Shown here: positions 27,836-41,900 of the stretch, piece by piece | Layout: every line of letters starts with the position of its first letter | Numbering within the stretch: position 1 is the first letter of the stretch | NCBI GenBank assembly: GCA_029224185.1 | Contig: CM055197.1 | Location: forward strand, 21,439,490-21,503,489 | Source of the DNA: Karalla daura | Lineage: Eukaryota > Chordata > Actinopteri > Chaetodontiformes > Leiognathidae | Direction of reading: 5' to 3' | Length of the DNA: 64,000 bases | The notes under the pieces: generated by a model | Seen by the model: only the letters and a program-made list of their open reading frames with translations | Told to the model about the DNA's origin: nothing | Databases searched by the model: none | Program-made: the position numbers and the translations under genes

Positions 27836-28620
27836 AAAAGTTTCAAGCGCAAAGTTATTGTTATTATTATTGTTTTGGTTGTTGTTGCTATTATTATCAT
27901 TATTATTCAGTATATAAATACTCACTAAAGGATGATGGAAGTTGGACTGATGCTCTGTCATCTATGGCAGAGGTGATGAACACTGACCGTCCTCTGCTGG
28001 AAAGGTCAGAGCAGATTGTACAGTACCTGTTGAGGAGAGTCGGATACTTTGGAGTACAGAGGGCACCCCTAAGACCCCAGCTCTTCTCCCAGTAGACCAG
28101 ATTCATTTCAGTCATTTCCCCATTAGGGAAAGAATAAAGGCAGATTCTATTTGATTCTATGCTTTAATTCTATTTGTTCTTCTTTTGGTTTTGGTATCAT
28201 TCATGCCCTATGTGCACAGAATTCATAATCACTATTTATTTTTATGAAGAGAGAATTTCAAACAAAAATGTAGCTTATTGCTGTGATTGTGATTTTTTCA
28301 TTTTTCCTTCTTCATTTCATTATTCGCAATCAATTTCAGTTGTCTGTCATTAGCCTGATCTCCATCTATCCATTATTATACACTTTGTACAAAACAGAAA
28401 AACTTTACCTTGTGGTACAAGGGAAATGCACTCAATTGCCAAAATGAGAGTTGATCTCTTGGGAGACATATGTCTCTGCAACACTAAGGGCAAACCATCT
28501 ATTTATTGTTGAGATACAGGAGAAGTGGCATAAACGACAATTATGCCCCTCAAGTCACAGTGCTTCGCTATGTAAAAGGTAACACCTGGACTAGAAGTCA
28601 CTTTTGGCCCTGTGCCTTGC
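27836..28620. other. Non-coding stretch
   Basis: A frame at 27935-28095 looks mildly protein-like ('LLERSEQIVQYLLRRVGY') but I recognise no family. It may be another transposon scrap. The rest is AT-rich. Confidence 0.35.
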
Positions 28621-28624
28621 ACAG

Positions 28625-30725
28625 TTTTATTTTTTTCTTTAACCTTTATTTTTACCAGGAATAACCCCATTGAGGTTCAAAATCTCTTTGTCAAAGGAGT
28701 CCTGGCCAAGTCAGCATCTTAAATAGTTTCATGCTAAAAGAAATACGATTTCACAGACAACGTCAAACAGAGTAAGACAAATTGCAACTTTGACGGCATT
28801 TTGACATGATCACCAGGGGCGCTCAGCAAGGCCGCGGATAGAGGGTGGGACAAAAAACCTATCCACGCCGCTGGCACTCAGATGTGCATCTGGTACTCAA
28901 ATCTTTTATCATAGTTTTAAAATGTGTCTTTGATGGAAGGTAATCTAATTTAAATTGACTGCAATTCGTTCCAAGATAAAGGGGCAACGACTTTAAAGGC
29001 ACTTTCACCAAAGACAGTTTGTGTGCGAGGAACATCATACAAAATGTGCCTATGTGATCGAAGATTACAGCTTCTGGTGGTGGATTTGGGAGTCCGGAAG
29101 GAAAACGAGTAAGGAGGCAGTTCACATAATATGGCCTTATGAAAAGAAATATACCAATGCTCCAACCTAAGATTTTGTAATGAAGACCAACCAACACTCT
29201 CAGACAAGTTGGAGTGATGAGTAGCAATACCAGAGTTGGTTACAAATCTAAGTGCTGCATGATGTACCGAATCCAGCAGCAGGCTTCTTCAAGTTTAACC
29301 TTAGGAGACAGGAACAAGGTAGGAATAAGGTCAAAATCAGAAGATACAGTTACTCTAGAATAATCCTCTTGTCTCATCGATTGTTATGTTTCATGCTCAA
29401 ATAACAACCCAGAAGACATAAATTGCTGGTTCAGGCAATCTAACGTACTTTTCTTGTCTGTAATGATTTCATTATTTATCTTCAATGCATCTGGTAGCCC
29501 AGTTTCCTTAGAGTCTGAAGACAGTGATTTTATAACTTTCCAAAATTTAGAAGGGTTAGCTGAACTGTCACACATTTCATTTAAATAAAAGTCTGATTTA
29601 GCGTTACGTATTACGAGAGACGGATTTATTTCTCAGGCACCTAAAATGTTGCCAGTCTAATCTATTTTGAGACTCCTTTGCAGCTGCTCAAGCAAGATCA
29701 CGCTCATGAATTAGCTCAGGCAGTTGCTCTGTAATCCACCGATTATCATGGCCTTTAACCTTATATTTACTAACAGGAGCATGCTTATTTGTAATATCCA
29801 AAAATAATGATTTTGAAATATTGCAGTGCAATCTCAGGCTCTGAAATCAAATTTAACCTGGTTCAGTCACAGAAACTAAGGTCAATTACTAAAGCTTGTT
29901 CCCAGAATAACTTTAAATTTCTCTTAACTATTATACATGGTTTACATTTAGATAATTTGGTGTCTCCCACACAAGCATTGACAAAATGGTTGCTCATATC
30001 ATTTGCAAAAACAGCAGTAGCTTTGTACTTCTGTTGCATATTAGTTAAGCACAAAATCAATGAGTGTAGTCTTCTATTTTGGGTTTGGCCTTGTAGGTGA
30101 GTATAATTTGGTTTAAATTCACTGAGTCACAAAAACATTTAAATACATCAGTGGTAAGCCAATCCCAGTTTAAATCCCCCATCAATACCAGTTCAGTGAA
30201 GTTTGTAGATGACAAACGTTCCTCCAGTGAGGAATGGGTATCCTTTGGTGCAGAAGGAGGCCGTTAAAATTCAATTTTTAAAACTAATAATTCAAATTTC
30301 TTAAGCATAGTTTTGGATAACTGTACTGATGCCTGAAAACAATTTTTTACATAAATCGCCACTCCTCCAAATTTAGCACAGCGATCAGTAGGGAATATAC
30401 TATACCCATCCGTATAAACATAACTATCAGGGGTGGATCTTCCTAACCATGTCTCAGATAGCACCATGATGCCAGCATTTGTTGATTCGGCCCAGATTCT
30501 GACCATATCAATTTTTGCCAATAGACTTCTCACATTTATGTGTACAAAACCAATACTAGACCTATTTAGGAGATCAGCAGGAGTTTGCAGTGATATTCTA
30601 TCGGTCACAGGACCTAGATTGGGTTGCACATTTCCTGGCATCAGCAACATGACCGTAATAATGCATTTTAACATGGATGTATAAAAACAGTGCTTCATGT
30701 AATTTTTGGAGTTTCTAGTCACCTC
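28625..30725 (-). mobile_element. Non-LTR retrotransposon, minus strand, decayed
   Basis: At 30722-30264 the minus strand encodes an endonuclease start ('MLLMPGNVQPNLGPVTD', 'GFVHINVRSLLAKIDMV', 'GIMVLSETWLGRSTPDS', 'FGGVAIYVKN'). At 29575-29384 comes an inter-domain piece ('SSANPSKFWKVIKSL'). At 29207-28950 comes the RT C-terminus ('VPRTQTVFGESAFKVVAPLS'). The 3' tail near 28700-28630 ('gaaccccattgagg'-type text) matches common LINE ends. The RT core is missing and stops are frequent. Confidence 0.75.
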
Positions 30726-32920
30726 TCAATCTGATTTTGAACCAGTTCATTTGATGTAGTAAAACAGTCACTTATGAAGAGAAGGCTGAAAAGATGTTTA
30801 CAGGTTGCATTATGTGAAACCAGGCTCAGCCAGTAAACTTTGATTGTGGAGAGATAAACAGTGCATCTAAATAAATTTTGCAGACACTCACAGGGACTTG
30901 GCACAATTCATCCCCTGCAAAATTTGGCAAACCCAGCAAGGGCGAAAAGACAAGGATCAAACTCGCCATGATGGAATTTGCACACCACAGGGCAGGGTAG
31001 CTGGAGTGGAGTGGGCAGCAGGAGGAGCAAGTAGCATGACGTGCAGGATACCAGGCTGGATGGAACGAGGTAAAGCCCACTTTACTAATCGCTGGTGGTA
31101 ACACAGGCAGTAGCTGGTAGCTGGTTAAACTCAGGCAGCAGGGGGCTGACCTGCAGATGAGGACCAGGCTGTTCCCTGTCGGCTGTTGCTGCTGGGGATG
31201 CAGGCTGCAACTGATAGCTAGTGAGACACAAGCTGAAGAAGGCGGGCTGTTTACCGTGTCCGGTTGGACCAGGCTGGGGCAGGCAGTTGCTGGTGGAGAT
31301 GCCAAAGTTTACAAAGACAATGGACCTGTGTTGATGTTCTTGGCTGAAAAACCCTAACCCTAACCCCACAGCGGAAGAAAAGCCAAGGAAGTACCAAACT
31401 GATTTGGCAAAGCACACAGACTAGGTGTCCAGATTAGACAAAATAGTCCATATTGTGGAATAACTTTTTCAAAATATGCAGAAACTTTTTTGCAAGCAAT
31501 CAATGTTTTTCGAGAAAATGTTAAAATTACTTAAATTACATCTTAAAACGCAGGTTTAAACAGACAAACACCAAGCAGAACAAAGAACAGACTGCCACCA
31601 TGGGAAGGGGGCAGGAGGTTAAAGAGCATGCAACAAGATAAATGGCACATCCCCCATAGAAGTTCCATAACACAGATACAGGTGGCCCTGGGTTCATCCC
31701 ATTGGAGGTGATGTCACCCACAGATGGGGCTTCTCTGGTCCAAATAAAGAAACACATGGACAAGTACAGAGCCGTACACACAAACACACACACACATCCA
31801 AAGTGACTATTTGTGATTTTTGATTTGATTGATGTAATTTACACTTTCTGGTCTGTTGAGTGTGCAGCCATCACCGACAGATTGCTACAGCGTCGTTAAC
31901 CTTCATTGTGTAAAACAACCCAGTGCTTACCTTCAAGTGCACTTGAAGGTACTCTCTCATTCTCTGATTCCCAATCCCCTCTCAAAAGCTAAAATGAGTA
32001 TGTGTTTCCTAGCACAGAAGTGTATGTCTCTGTGCCTCACACTGGCCCAAAAGTCAGCAGCAGCAGATTTTCGAGCAACTTGATATTGAATAGAATAGAA
32101 CAGAATAAGACCTTTAATTGTCCCACAATGGGGAAATTTCATTGTTACAACAGCACATGAAATGAAATGAAATGAGATGAGCTAATGTGGCATGTGCATG
32201 AATAGTTTCACCCACAGGAAATCCCAAACTTCTACACTTTTAATCTTTCACTCTACTAAGACACACAGGTTCAACATTATTTTTTTTCTAAACTGCAAAA
32301 CAGTTTACAGTAAGCAGTGGATGGATATATAAAAAATATTTAGATAGTAAACAAAGAGGACACTACAACTATCAGCTCAAACCTGAGGTACACACAGCCT
32401 TTTGGACACGGCATGCTCTCATGCTCTCAGCCTAGCTTGTTACACTGGGGCCATGGATGTAAGGTTATATGTCAAGGCACTCTGATGGTAGTGTCATAAG
32501 GATGGTTGACAAAAGCCAGTGAGAAACCGTCGACTGTGGCAGTAACGCCAGCCCCAACCCCTCACCCCCCACCAGACAATCAGCAGCTGCTGAAGAGGTG
32601 GCCCAAACATTTGCCCTGACATAAGCGTCGTCTCGTCTGCTCCATTTATTGCATGTGTTTGGACTGTGTGAGGAGACCAAAGTGCCTGGAAAAAACCCCT
32701 AGTTAATGAACGCGTTAACATTAATGTGTTCAGAAATTATGCTTTAATTACAAACGCATGAATGATGTTAGCGCGTTTAATTACGAGCATTTCATGCATA
32801 CGTTAATGCATTTATATAAGATATCCACAGAATGATTTACATGACTTATTTCACATTTTCACGTCATAAACTTTCATGTGCTACCTGCCTATTTCTATTT
32901 TTCTTTTGTTGAAATATTTC
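30726..32920. other. Intergenic region downstream of elovl8
   Basis: No host exon recognised. A short LINE-like 3' tail ('aatagaatagaacagaat', 'cccacaatggggaaatttc') lies at 32085-32150. A short telomere-like tract lies at 31347-31366. The 3'UTR of elovl8 probably covers part of 32500-32920, but no canonical poly(A) signal was picked out. Confidence 0.45.
31347..31366 (-). repeat. Short telomere-like tract
   Basis: Reads AAAAACCCTAACCCTAACCC on the plus strand, about two and a half telomere units. It is short enough to be chance or a remnant. Confidence 0.8.
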
Positions 32921-32921
32921 C

Positions 32922-35900
32922 CTATGTCTTCTTGCTCTTCTTCTTTGTGAGGTAGCTGTGATAATAGAAGTTGCTGAACAGAGCGATTAGGCTGAGGGAG
33001 TAGGCCAGTACCACCACGTTCATGGAATCCGGGAAGTCACAGGGAGAAAACAGGTTGTAGGTGGTGTGGATTGTTACAATGAAGAACTGGAGCTGGAAAA
33101 CACAAAATGAGAGACAGGGAGATGGACAGACAATATATGAATGAACAGAATACATCGATATAGTTACCCCCCCACCACCCACACACACATATACACACAT
33201 TTCCTCGATTAATGTATGTCAAACCTCTTAAAAAGACAACATGAAGAAATCCTCTCATGCTGTACACTCAGATAACACACGTAATCGTGTAATCTCCAAT
33301 AAACTCAATCTCGGTTTTAGTGCACCAGATTGTGAAGCCAGCAGCTAATGAGGGCTTCGGGGTCACAGTCACTGCTGTGATCTCTGGAGGCCTGTTGTGA
33401 CTATGACAATAATAGAATATTTGCAGTCCAGTCTGCCGATCTGGAACCGACTCAAATAGGGTCCCCTTTACACCACTGGAAGTGAGACAGCTCACAAATG
33501 CAGCTCACTCAGGGCGCCAACTACTGAGACCAAGTGAAGGAAAGCCTATGTTACTAGTTTATTATTATTTAATAATTAATTTTCAATCGGGGCACCGCCC
33601 TGTTAACCAGGGACCAGTAACCAGGTTAACCAATCAGTCAAATTACCGCTAGTCTTGTTCTGAAGTAGGTCAAATCCGAGCAATGACCTAGATTAGCAAT
33701 TGTTATGCAGGTTCAATAACTACACATCTTCTGGTACAATAATCACGCTTTAATTACAAGTTGTTAATTACAATCTCTGTCTTAAGGTTATTATTGACCA
33801 TCAAGCTACTCTAACAAACATGCTGTACTGAACAAAACACAGACTACAATAGACACAACACGTAATTTAACGAACAATAACAATAAACGAACATAAATCT
33901 GTGTGTGCGTGTGCATGCATATACGTGTGTAGGAGGAGGTTGAAGATACCAGCCCCTGAGTGTTCTCTCGAAACGGGCACGCCTCAACTCTCTCCACGTA
34001 CACCTTTCTGGGTGGTATATGGATCACCGGTGTCTTTGCTACGCCGTGGTTTGTGGCAGAGAGTTGGTGCTGTGAGGAGGTTGCGAGCCTCAGCCCCTGA
34101 GTGCGTTTCGTCTCTTTCCTCCTCTCGGGACCTGCGCTCTTGTCGGCAGACTGCCCGCGGAGTTTGGCTGCCGTATGTTGCGGTCCGAGGTAGACCGGGG
34201 TTTGATCGCTGGGCGGCGGATCAAACTCAGGTAACTGGAATCAGTTCTGGAACCCTGGAGAGGACTGTGGTGCAGCGCGCAAAGCGGCTGTGGCACCGGT
34301 GGCTGCCGTGGAGGGCGGTCTGGATGCGGCGGCCGCATGCGTCTTCTGTGCGCTTCGGCGCAGGGGCGAGGTCCGGACAGTTGGAGCTCTTGACGGGCAG
34401 CTGAGCTAGGAGCTGATTGGCCGATTTGAAACTTAACGTATGGGGAACAGAGTGCCCGCATACCCCCCAAGGATCCTTCTGGTAGGCACCCCTGGCTGCT
34501 TTGTTCTGCTGCAGGGAGTTACAGCTGGATTGTAACTTGTTATTCCACAGGAATAACAAGTTACAATCCAGCTGTGGAGTAACTCCACTGTCCATGCTGT
34601 ATTCCACTGGACTGAGTCCCATGTGGCCATGTAGCAGTCCCATCAGGCCCTTGGGGTCCATGTTTTCCATTCCCTGTTTTTTTCCCCCCTGCGCCTGGCA
34701 GAGGTGGACCTGTCGCTCACGCACCAGGTCTCCATCTTCACCTATCAGGAGATGTACTTATACCCGGGCTTCCCTTCCACTCTTTGCCAGAGTCCCACAA
34801 GCTGCGTGGTACCGTTTGGCTCCAACACCTGCTTAACCCGTACCCTTTGTCTCTAGTGCTTTTTTCGTGTTCCTTTTTGGGAAAACTCACCAGTGTCTCC
34901 TGTGTTTCAGTTCACCTGTGTCCTCGGTTCGTCTGCCATATAACAACCATTTCCAGCCGACTCTGCCCCCTTTCATCAAACCAGCCATTCTTAATAAATT
35001 CCAGAGCAATAGTTCAGTTTTGTATTTGTGTGATTCTGCGGTGTCCAATCCAAACTCACACGTGACAGGGTGAAAAAAAAGTATTGCTAGTTATATTATT
35101 TGCTAACCTCTCCCTCTCTCTCTCTCTATTTATGTATCTATCTCTTTCTCAGACACACACACACACATACTGTACTGACCAACTGCAGGCAGGTGAGGTA
35201 GCGTTTCCACCACAGGTATTTAGACACACTTGGCCCGAAAGCTGCCAGCCCATAGTAGAGATACATCACCACATGGACCAGGGAGTTGATCATGCCGATC
35301 AGGAAAGCTGTAAATGGACAGACGGACAGACATGCAGGCAGGCAGGCAGACAGACAGATAGATATGTAGGCAGGCAGACAAACAGACAGACAGAGTGTGA
35401 GTGAGCATCAGTGAGTGCCATGGATGTGTTAGTGTACACTCACACTGGCCTCCAGCGACATATTTAACCCCGGCCCACCAGTTGAAGATCATGGTGGCAT
35501 GGTGGTAGACATGAAGGAAAGTTAGCTGACTGTTCTTCTTCCTCAGGACGAAGAATATCTGAACCAGATCAATATAAAAGAGAAGGTTTACGCTAAGAAG
35601 CAGCCAGTTGTATAATTTTGAAAAACAACCAAAATCCTAGCAAAATACTAAAAACAAATTTTTATTCACAATCTCAGAGTATTTATTTATTTTATACTCA
35701 CAGTGTCACTGAGCTCGATCACTTTGGAAAAGTAGAACCACCAGCATGCTTTGGCCATCTGTCCAACAGAGGAGAACAATAATTACATTGAACTATACAT
35801 AGTCTAATTTTAGAACAAATTAAGTCATTTGTGGGGTGTTTTTATGTACGTTTTATTCCACCAAACGAGAAACATAAAGTTTAGTAAAGGGAAAGAGTGG

Positions 35901-38900
35901 CACTCTTTGGAGAAATTGTATATCACAGTGTCCATCCGTCCATCCACCATATATCTTCTTCTGCTTTATCCAGGGCAGGGACGCGGGGATAGCAGTCTGA
36001 GCAGAGATGCCCAGACCTCTCTCTCCCTGGATACTTCCTCTAGTTCCTCCGGGATGATCCGCAGGTGTTCCCAGGCCAGCTGAGCGACATAGTCACTCCA
36101 GTGTGTCCTGGGCTTTCCATCCTTCCGGTGGGACATGCCTAGAACACCTCCTGAGGGAGGCATCCAGGGGGCATCCAAATACAGATGCCGCTTGTATCTG
36201 GGATCTTGTTCTCCTGGATCCGAGGTTCGACCATCGGCTGGACTCTCCTCTCCAGTACCCAGGAATGGACTTTACCCGGGGGGCTGAGAGGAGTGTGTTC
36301 CCCCGATAGTTGGAACACACCCTTTGTCCGTTTGTCCTTTTTAAAAAGAGAGATCATGCCATTCCAGGGACCCCTGGAATGGGTACATCGCAATATAAGG
36401 GAGAAAAAAGATTTACCCTAATGGCCAGTGGGTGTTGGCTGTAGTCAACTGGCTGGCACAGCAGACTGTATCCTGCCAACCACGAAGAGGCCGTGAACTG
36501 AAAAACAAAGAAATGACCTGCTTTAGTTTCTCTTTGTCAACTTCTTTATCACACGGGCTGTAAATAAGCAAAACGTTCTGCACATCAACAAAATACTGTT
36601 TTATCATTGTATTATGGACTATTTTGTGGAATTAGTCTACCTATCTTTCTCTGTCCCTTGCACTTATTTCTTCTTTTTTAAACATTTTCATAAAACTGAG
36701 ATATATACACTTTTTATGTACACAAGTACTGTACACAAGTGCTGTAACAGTAATTCAAATGGTAAAATAGTTGATTGACTTTGATTTTAAGTTCCCCAGG
36801 TAGAAAAGAGGCATTGCAAGAGGCATGCACACCGTGCACCGGTTAGCTGTCTCGTAAAGTTACAGAAGTCCTTCAGTAACTTAGTGAACCTAGCGAGGTG
36901 GTACTTTGCTAACATTTAGATAATCCTAACCAGTGAAGCTGAGGGAAAGCAGCATTGACTGAGGAGAATGCTGCCAGCAGATGTGTTATTGCATGCTATT
37001 GGTCCAAGTTAGATGCCACATCAAAGCTGAGACTTTCAAAATTCCACTAACACTGATCTCTTTGCTCGGTGTCCTGAACTTGCTCAACTAGAAGTGAATG
37101 ACATGAACACTGAACAGAGTTCATAGTTACTTTATTTTTCAAAGGTTGTTTCCACATGGCAATTGCTCCCTATGAAGCATTTATTATGCATTATGCACTT
37201 TGTTCATTTTTTGGTAACCATTATTCTGACATTATCTCTCATCTCAACACTGTACAAAGTTGTGATACATACTCTGCTTCTCATGCCATTTGAATTGAAT
37301 TAGAATTGCCATTTGAATTGATGGAGACCAATCAGACTGGACTGCATCCCTACATCTGGGCCTTTAAAATCTTATACTGAAAGGGTAGCACCTTGGAAAA
37401 AGGAATGACTTTCCGATATAGTGTGCAGGCACAGAGAGACATGTAAAATGTGAAATGAATATTGTATCCTCACTCTGAGTGTCAGATGTTGGAACTCTGT
37501 CAGCCACTAGTGGTCGCCATCATCCCGTTGTTTGTAGGTTGGACTTGTTTTGGTCATGTGTTCTCTGTGCACCTGTTCCCCTCCCTTTCATTATGTGTCC
37601 GCCATTTTGTCTCCTAGCACCTTATGTCAATTTGTCATAAATTGTCAGGATATTTAAGCTCTTTTCTCTGTTTGTTAGTCACTGAGTCTTTGTTCTTGTT
37701 CCTCAGTGTAGCTTTGCTGTGTTTTTGCCTTTTGATCTCCTTGATTTTTTGATTTCTTGTCTTTTGTACCTTTTTGTTTTTTCTTTTCTAGTGGACCTGG
37801 AATTCTGCCAGTGTACTCTCTGAGCCTTTGGTGCTTACTTTTGAACTGAAACAATGAACTGAATGAACAATGAACTGAAACATTTGAAATCTTTGGTTTT
37901 GCCATGGATTTTGAGTTTTTTCACTATTAATGACCTGAGGAGTTTTGAAAGATCTACTGCCGTTTAAGAACTTGCCATTTGTGGATTTTTGACTCATTGC
38001 CTTTGTGGATTTTTTGGACATCACGACGTTGCAAATAAAACCCCTGAACATTAAGTTTCTCCTCTGCACTAGAGTCATTTTAGTAGCCTGGTGGGTTGTC
38101 TATACCAGCAACCTAGGTTCTCACCCTTACCTTTCCTAATAGTGAAGGAATCTTTCTTTAAGTACAATAGGCTGTTATCTGCGATGGACTGGCAACCTGC
38201 CCAAGGTGTATTCCCTGCCTTCTGCCATATGTGAGCTGGATATAGCCACCAGCAGACCACTGTGTCACCAGTGGGTATGACGTGGGTATTGACAAAGTGG
38301 TTTGATATTCTTCCTGTATCCTTTTAATATTCCTATATATATATTTTTATATCCGTTGGTATGTTAGTTTTAGATTCATCATACTTGTGTTATAGTTCTT
38401 TAGTTTATGCACATTGTCAGTTTATGCACATTGATGTTAAGCCACTATTTGCATGCTCTCATATGATGCACAGTGATACTCTTAAGTTAGCCTAGGTACG
38501 GGATGTATATGGATTATAGTATCCTCTTAAGCATTATATGTGAGTTACTGTGCTCATATGATACAATATGATTTTTTGTGACACAGGCAGCAGGATACAG
38601 GGGGTGAGGCAGAAACTAAGCTGACAAGAGTTTATCTAAGGCTGTGTAAGTGTTTTTTATGCTCTGTGGCAAATGAGTAAGGTAGAGGGAAACCTTGAAA
38701 CAGTGTTGGAGTTGTTGACATGTGAGGACTTTTCACCCAGAAAGCAGGATGAACTTTCCTCTCACATCTAGCAGTTTCGAAACTGCCCTGTCAGTCGCAT
38801 CTCCAGGGCAATAGAGTCGGAGGACCGAAGGAAGAGAATGGAGTCAGGTGTAACAACCAGTTTGGAGAGGGGAACACCCTGGGGGTGCGGCAGCAGTGGG

Positions 38901-41900
38901 CCCTGGCATAAGTTCCTTTCAAACATAGGAGAAGAGGGACACAGACTTCTCAAACTGACATCACTCTGCTGAGGTCAGGGAAAGGAAGACTGCCCCAGAT
39001 ATCTGGATGATAATTCACTGTTGCTGTACTGTTATAATTTAGAACACATTTGGAAAACTGAGATCAAAATAAATCTTCTATTGCTTCATGAAAGAACACG
39101 CAGGACATATTCAAAGTCCAACAGTATGACGGTCAATGAATGAACTTGTTGTGTTGTTCACACTGTAATACCTCATAAAACATGTATGCAGACAGGCAGA
39201 CCATGGCAAAGTTGTAAACTATCAGGACAGGTTTCAGGTTAACCGGCTGCCTTTTCTCCATCATCTTGGGTCCCAGCCATATGACAAGCAGGTAGCACAG
39301 AAAGATGCAGCCGATTGGCACCGGTGAGTAGACCAGTGGCCAGTTTTCTGTCCTCTTGTCTAATCCGAGACAAAACGACAACAAAGTGTAAATCAAGCAA
39401 AGCTATAAACTCTTTTTCTGTCTCAATATATATTGATATATACACATATATATAAACACATATACACACACAATGGAAAATGCAAAGTTGATTTCTTACC
39501 TCCATTTTCCAGAATGGCTTGGTAGAACAACTGTATTTTTTGCCATGTGGTGAGAGCCTGGACACCCTGCAATGAGAAGGTGAAAGATACAATGCAGTGG
39601 CTATTATAACAAAAAAAAGTGCAGCTAACTCCTTTAAAAAATGCTAAATGTGTGCAAACACGTGGCGCAGTGCGTAGGGCCCCAATAGGGGCCCCGTGCT
39701 GCACGAAAGATGCGCATATCCGTAGCTGTGAGCCGTGCTACTAGATCAGCTGTCAGCACGGGGAAGTGCGAGGCAGGAGGAGAGAGTACCCTCCGAGACC
39801 TATGCCCCGTCCCCCGATCACTGGTCAGCACTATTGGGGGGGTGGGGGTGGGGGTGGGGGGGTGGGGGGGGGCACTCGTGATGAAATCGCACGGGCCCTT
39901 TTTGTAGTTATTGTGTGGGGTCCCACTTTGGCGCATGATATGCTGCATTGCTTGAATTACCATAGAGGAGGGATGGCAAGAGGGACAGATGGATTGACCA
40001 ATTGTATACAACGTGACATTCAATGCGACTGGATTGTGTTTATCCAGGATTACTCATTCTCCATGTTTTTTTTTTTACATTCTTTTAGAGGATTTCCAGT
40101 AAATCAGTAAAAAGTGCTCCAGAATATAATCACCTACCGCACCTTAAAGGATTCATGTTTAGGACAATAAAAGATGAGCAAAACTTAATCTGTATCATAA
40201 CATTTAGCAGCTTCTTCAGGTATGTCTTAATTCCTTATAGAGAAAATCACAGCACACATCAAAACTATTCCAAAGGGATGTGAAATGAAGATCTGCAGTT
40301 GGTAAAATAATAATTTCATATGGTATTAGTTAACAGTGTCATGATATATGTATGGCACATTCTGGAGTGGCTCAGTCTTTCACAAGTACAGTTTGTAGCA
40401 GGAAGTATCTTACACAGGGTCAGGGAAACTTTGGAATCAACACGACTTGATTGCAAAACACTACATTTATCTTTCGTGTGTGTTTACCGTAACAATTTGA
40501 AATAAGGTTTGGATGTAAAAGAATACTAAGCTGCAAACTTGATTAAGGCGATAATCAGAATAATGAATTCAAGTTTATGTTTACAAATCCAAAAGTATCT
40601 CTTGGCAATGGATAATAACTGATAGTCAACTTGATACAGAACTGTCTTATGAGCATGACAAGGGGTCCATTTAACAGAGCGGGTTTAGTGAAAACTCAGA
40701 GTTTAACTCTGAGAGTTGTTGACCCTGAAACTGAGTTTTCTGTTTCACAAAGTGAAGTATTTCTAACCAGAAAAAGAGGGGTAAACTCTAGCCTGTTTTA
40801 CGGAGAGAGGTTACTTAAACTTGGTCATTTAATGCAGGAACAGACTTTATGAACCTAACCCAGTCAGGAGAAGGTTTTCTTCAGGAACCCCTTGAGTTTT
40901 TATTGTCTCCACCGCTTATGCCACACCCACTTTGATTTGATTTCTTTTTTGAGTGGTACCGATTTGGTCCCAAGTCCATTAAATACATCCATAATCTCAT
41001 CTGTCCTCATATCACCAACATCACCCTCTGCAGACGTGCACATTTATTGGAGCAGATTGTTTGTGCTGCGTTACGTTTCTTTGTGAACTGTGAATTTATT
41101 TATAACGTTGGTGATGCAGAACACATACGTGAGTCCACTGTACGCAGAGTTATCAAGGATGAGTTTCACAGGATTGCAGGTAAATAAAGAAGAAATCAGT
41201 TTACATTTATTCAACTCATTCTGTTAATGACATGGTACTGCTACCTCTGACTGGGATGACTGATCTGACTTTCTTTTCAGATTTGATTGGCTGCATAAAT
41301 GGTACACATTCTTATCACTACTCCCTAGCAAAATGAAGCAGACTGTGTGAATATGAAGTCCATTCAGAGCATTAATGTGCAGATGAAGTCTCAAAATGTA
41401 AAATACTGCATCACACTGCAAAACCTCAAACTCACATCAAGACTGTTTTCTCGTCTCTTCTAGCAGATTAGGTTCTGTGTCATTTGCAGTTAATACAAAT
41501 ATCAGTGTACACTTACAAGACGCATCACCTTAAAGGTAACTGTTTACTACCTATTTCACTTGAAATAAGTTCAAATGTCTTTCCATCTCTGTCAGTGGAG
41601 CAACTGTGTTGTTTCTAATTATTGTAATGACAAAGGTGCTTGAAACAAATGAAAATTGTCTAAAAACAAGTCCGTTTTCTGGGGAGGTGTCTTATTTTAA
41701 GTGTAAAGAGATATGTTTTGACCCAAAATATGTCATTCTCTGTGCTATCAGGATCTGACTATTTCTTCAAATTCACCGTAAAAAGCATTAAAATATCCAA
41801 TTCCAAAACACGAAGCCCTTTGTTTCCCACTTGTTGCCATGGTGATTTGTCAAATCAGGGCTCCACTAATGCTGGCTTTTTAAAGTCGCGGTGCACGCAC

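Noticed and set aside
27397..28095. 232-codon plus-strand frame as a host gene
   Set aside because: Its first half is LINE reverse-transcriptase tail; the rest crosses the LINE 3' end and (ATT)n sequence.
34227..34724. 165-codon minus-strand frame within elovl8 intron
   Set aside because: It crosses the perfect palindrome, shows no recognised domain and lies in a likely repeat.
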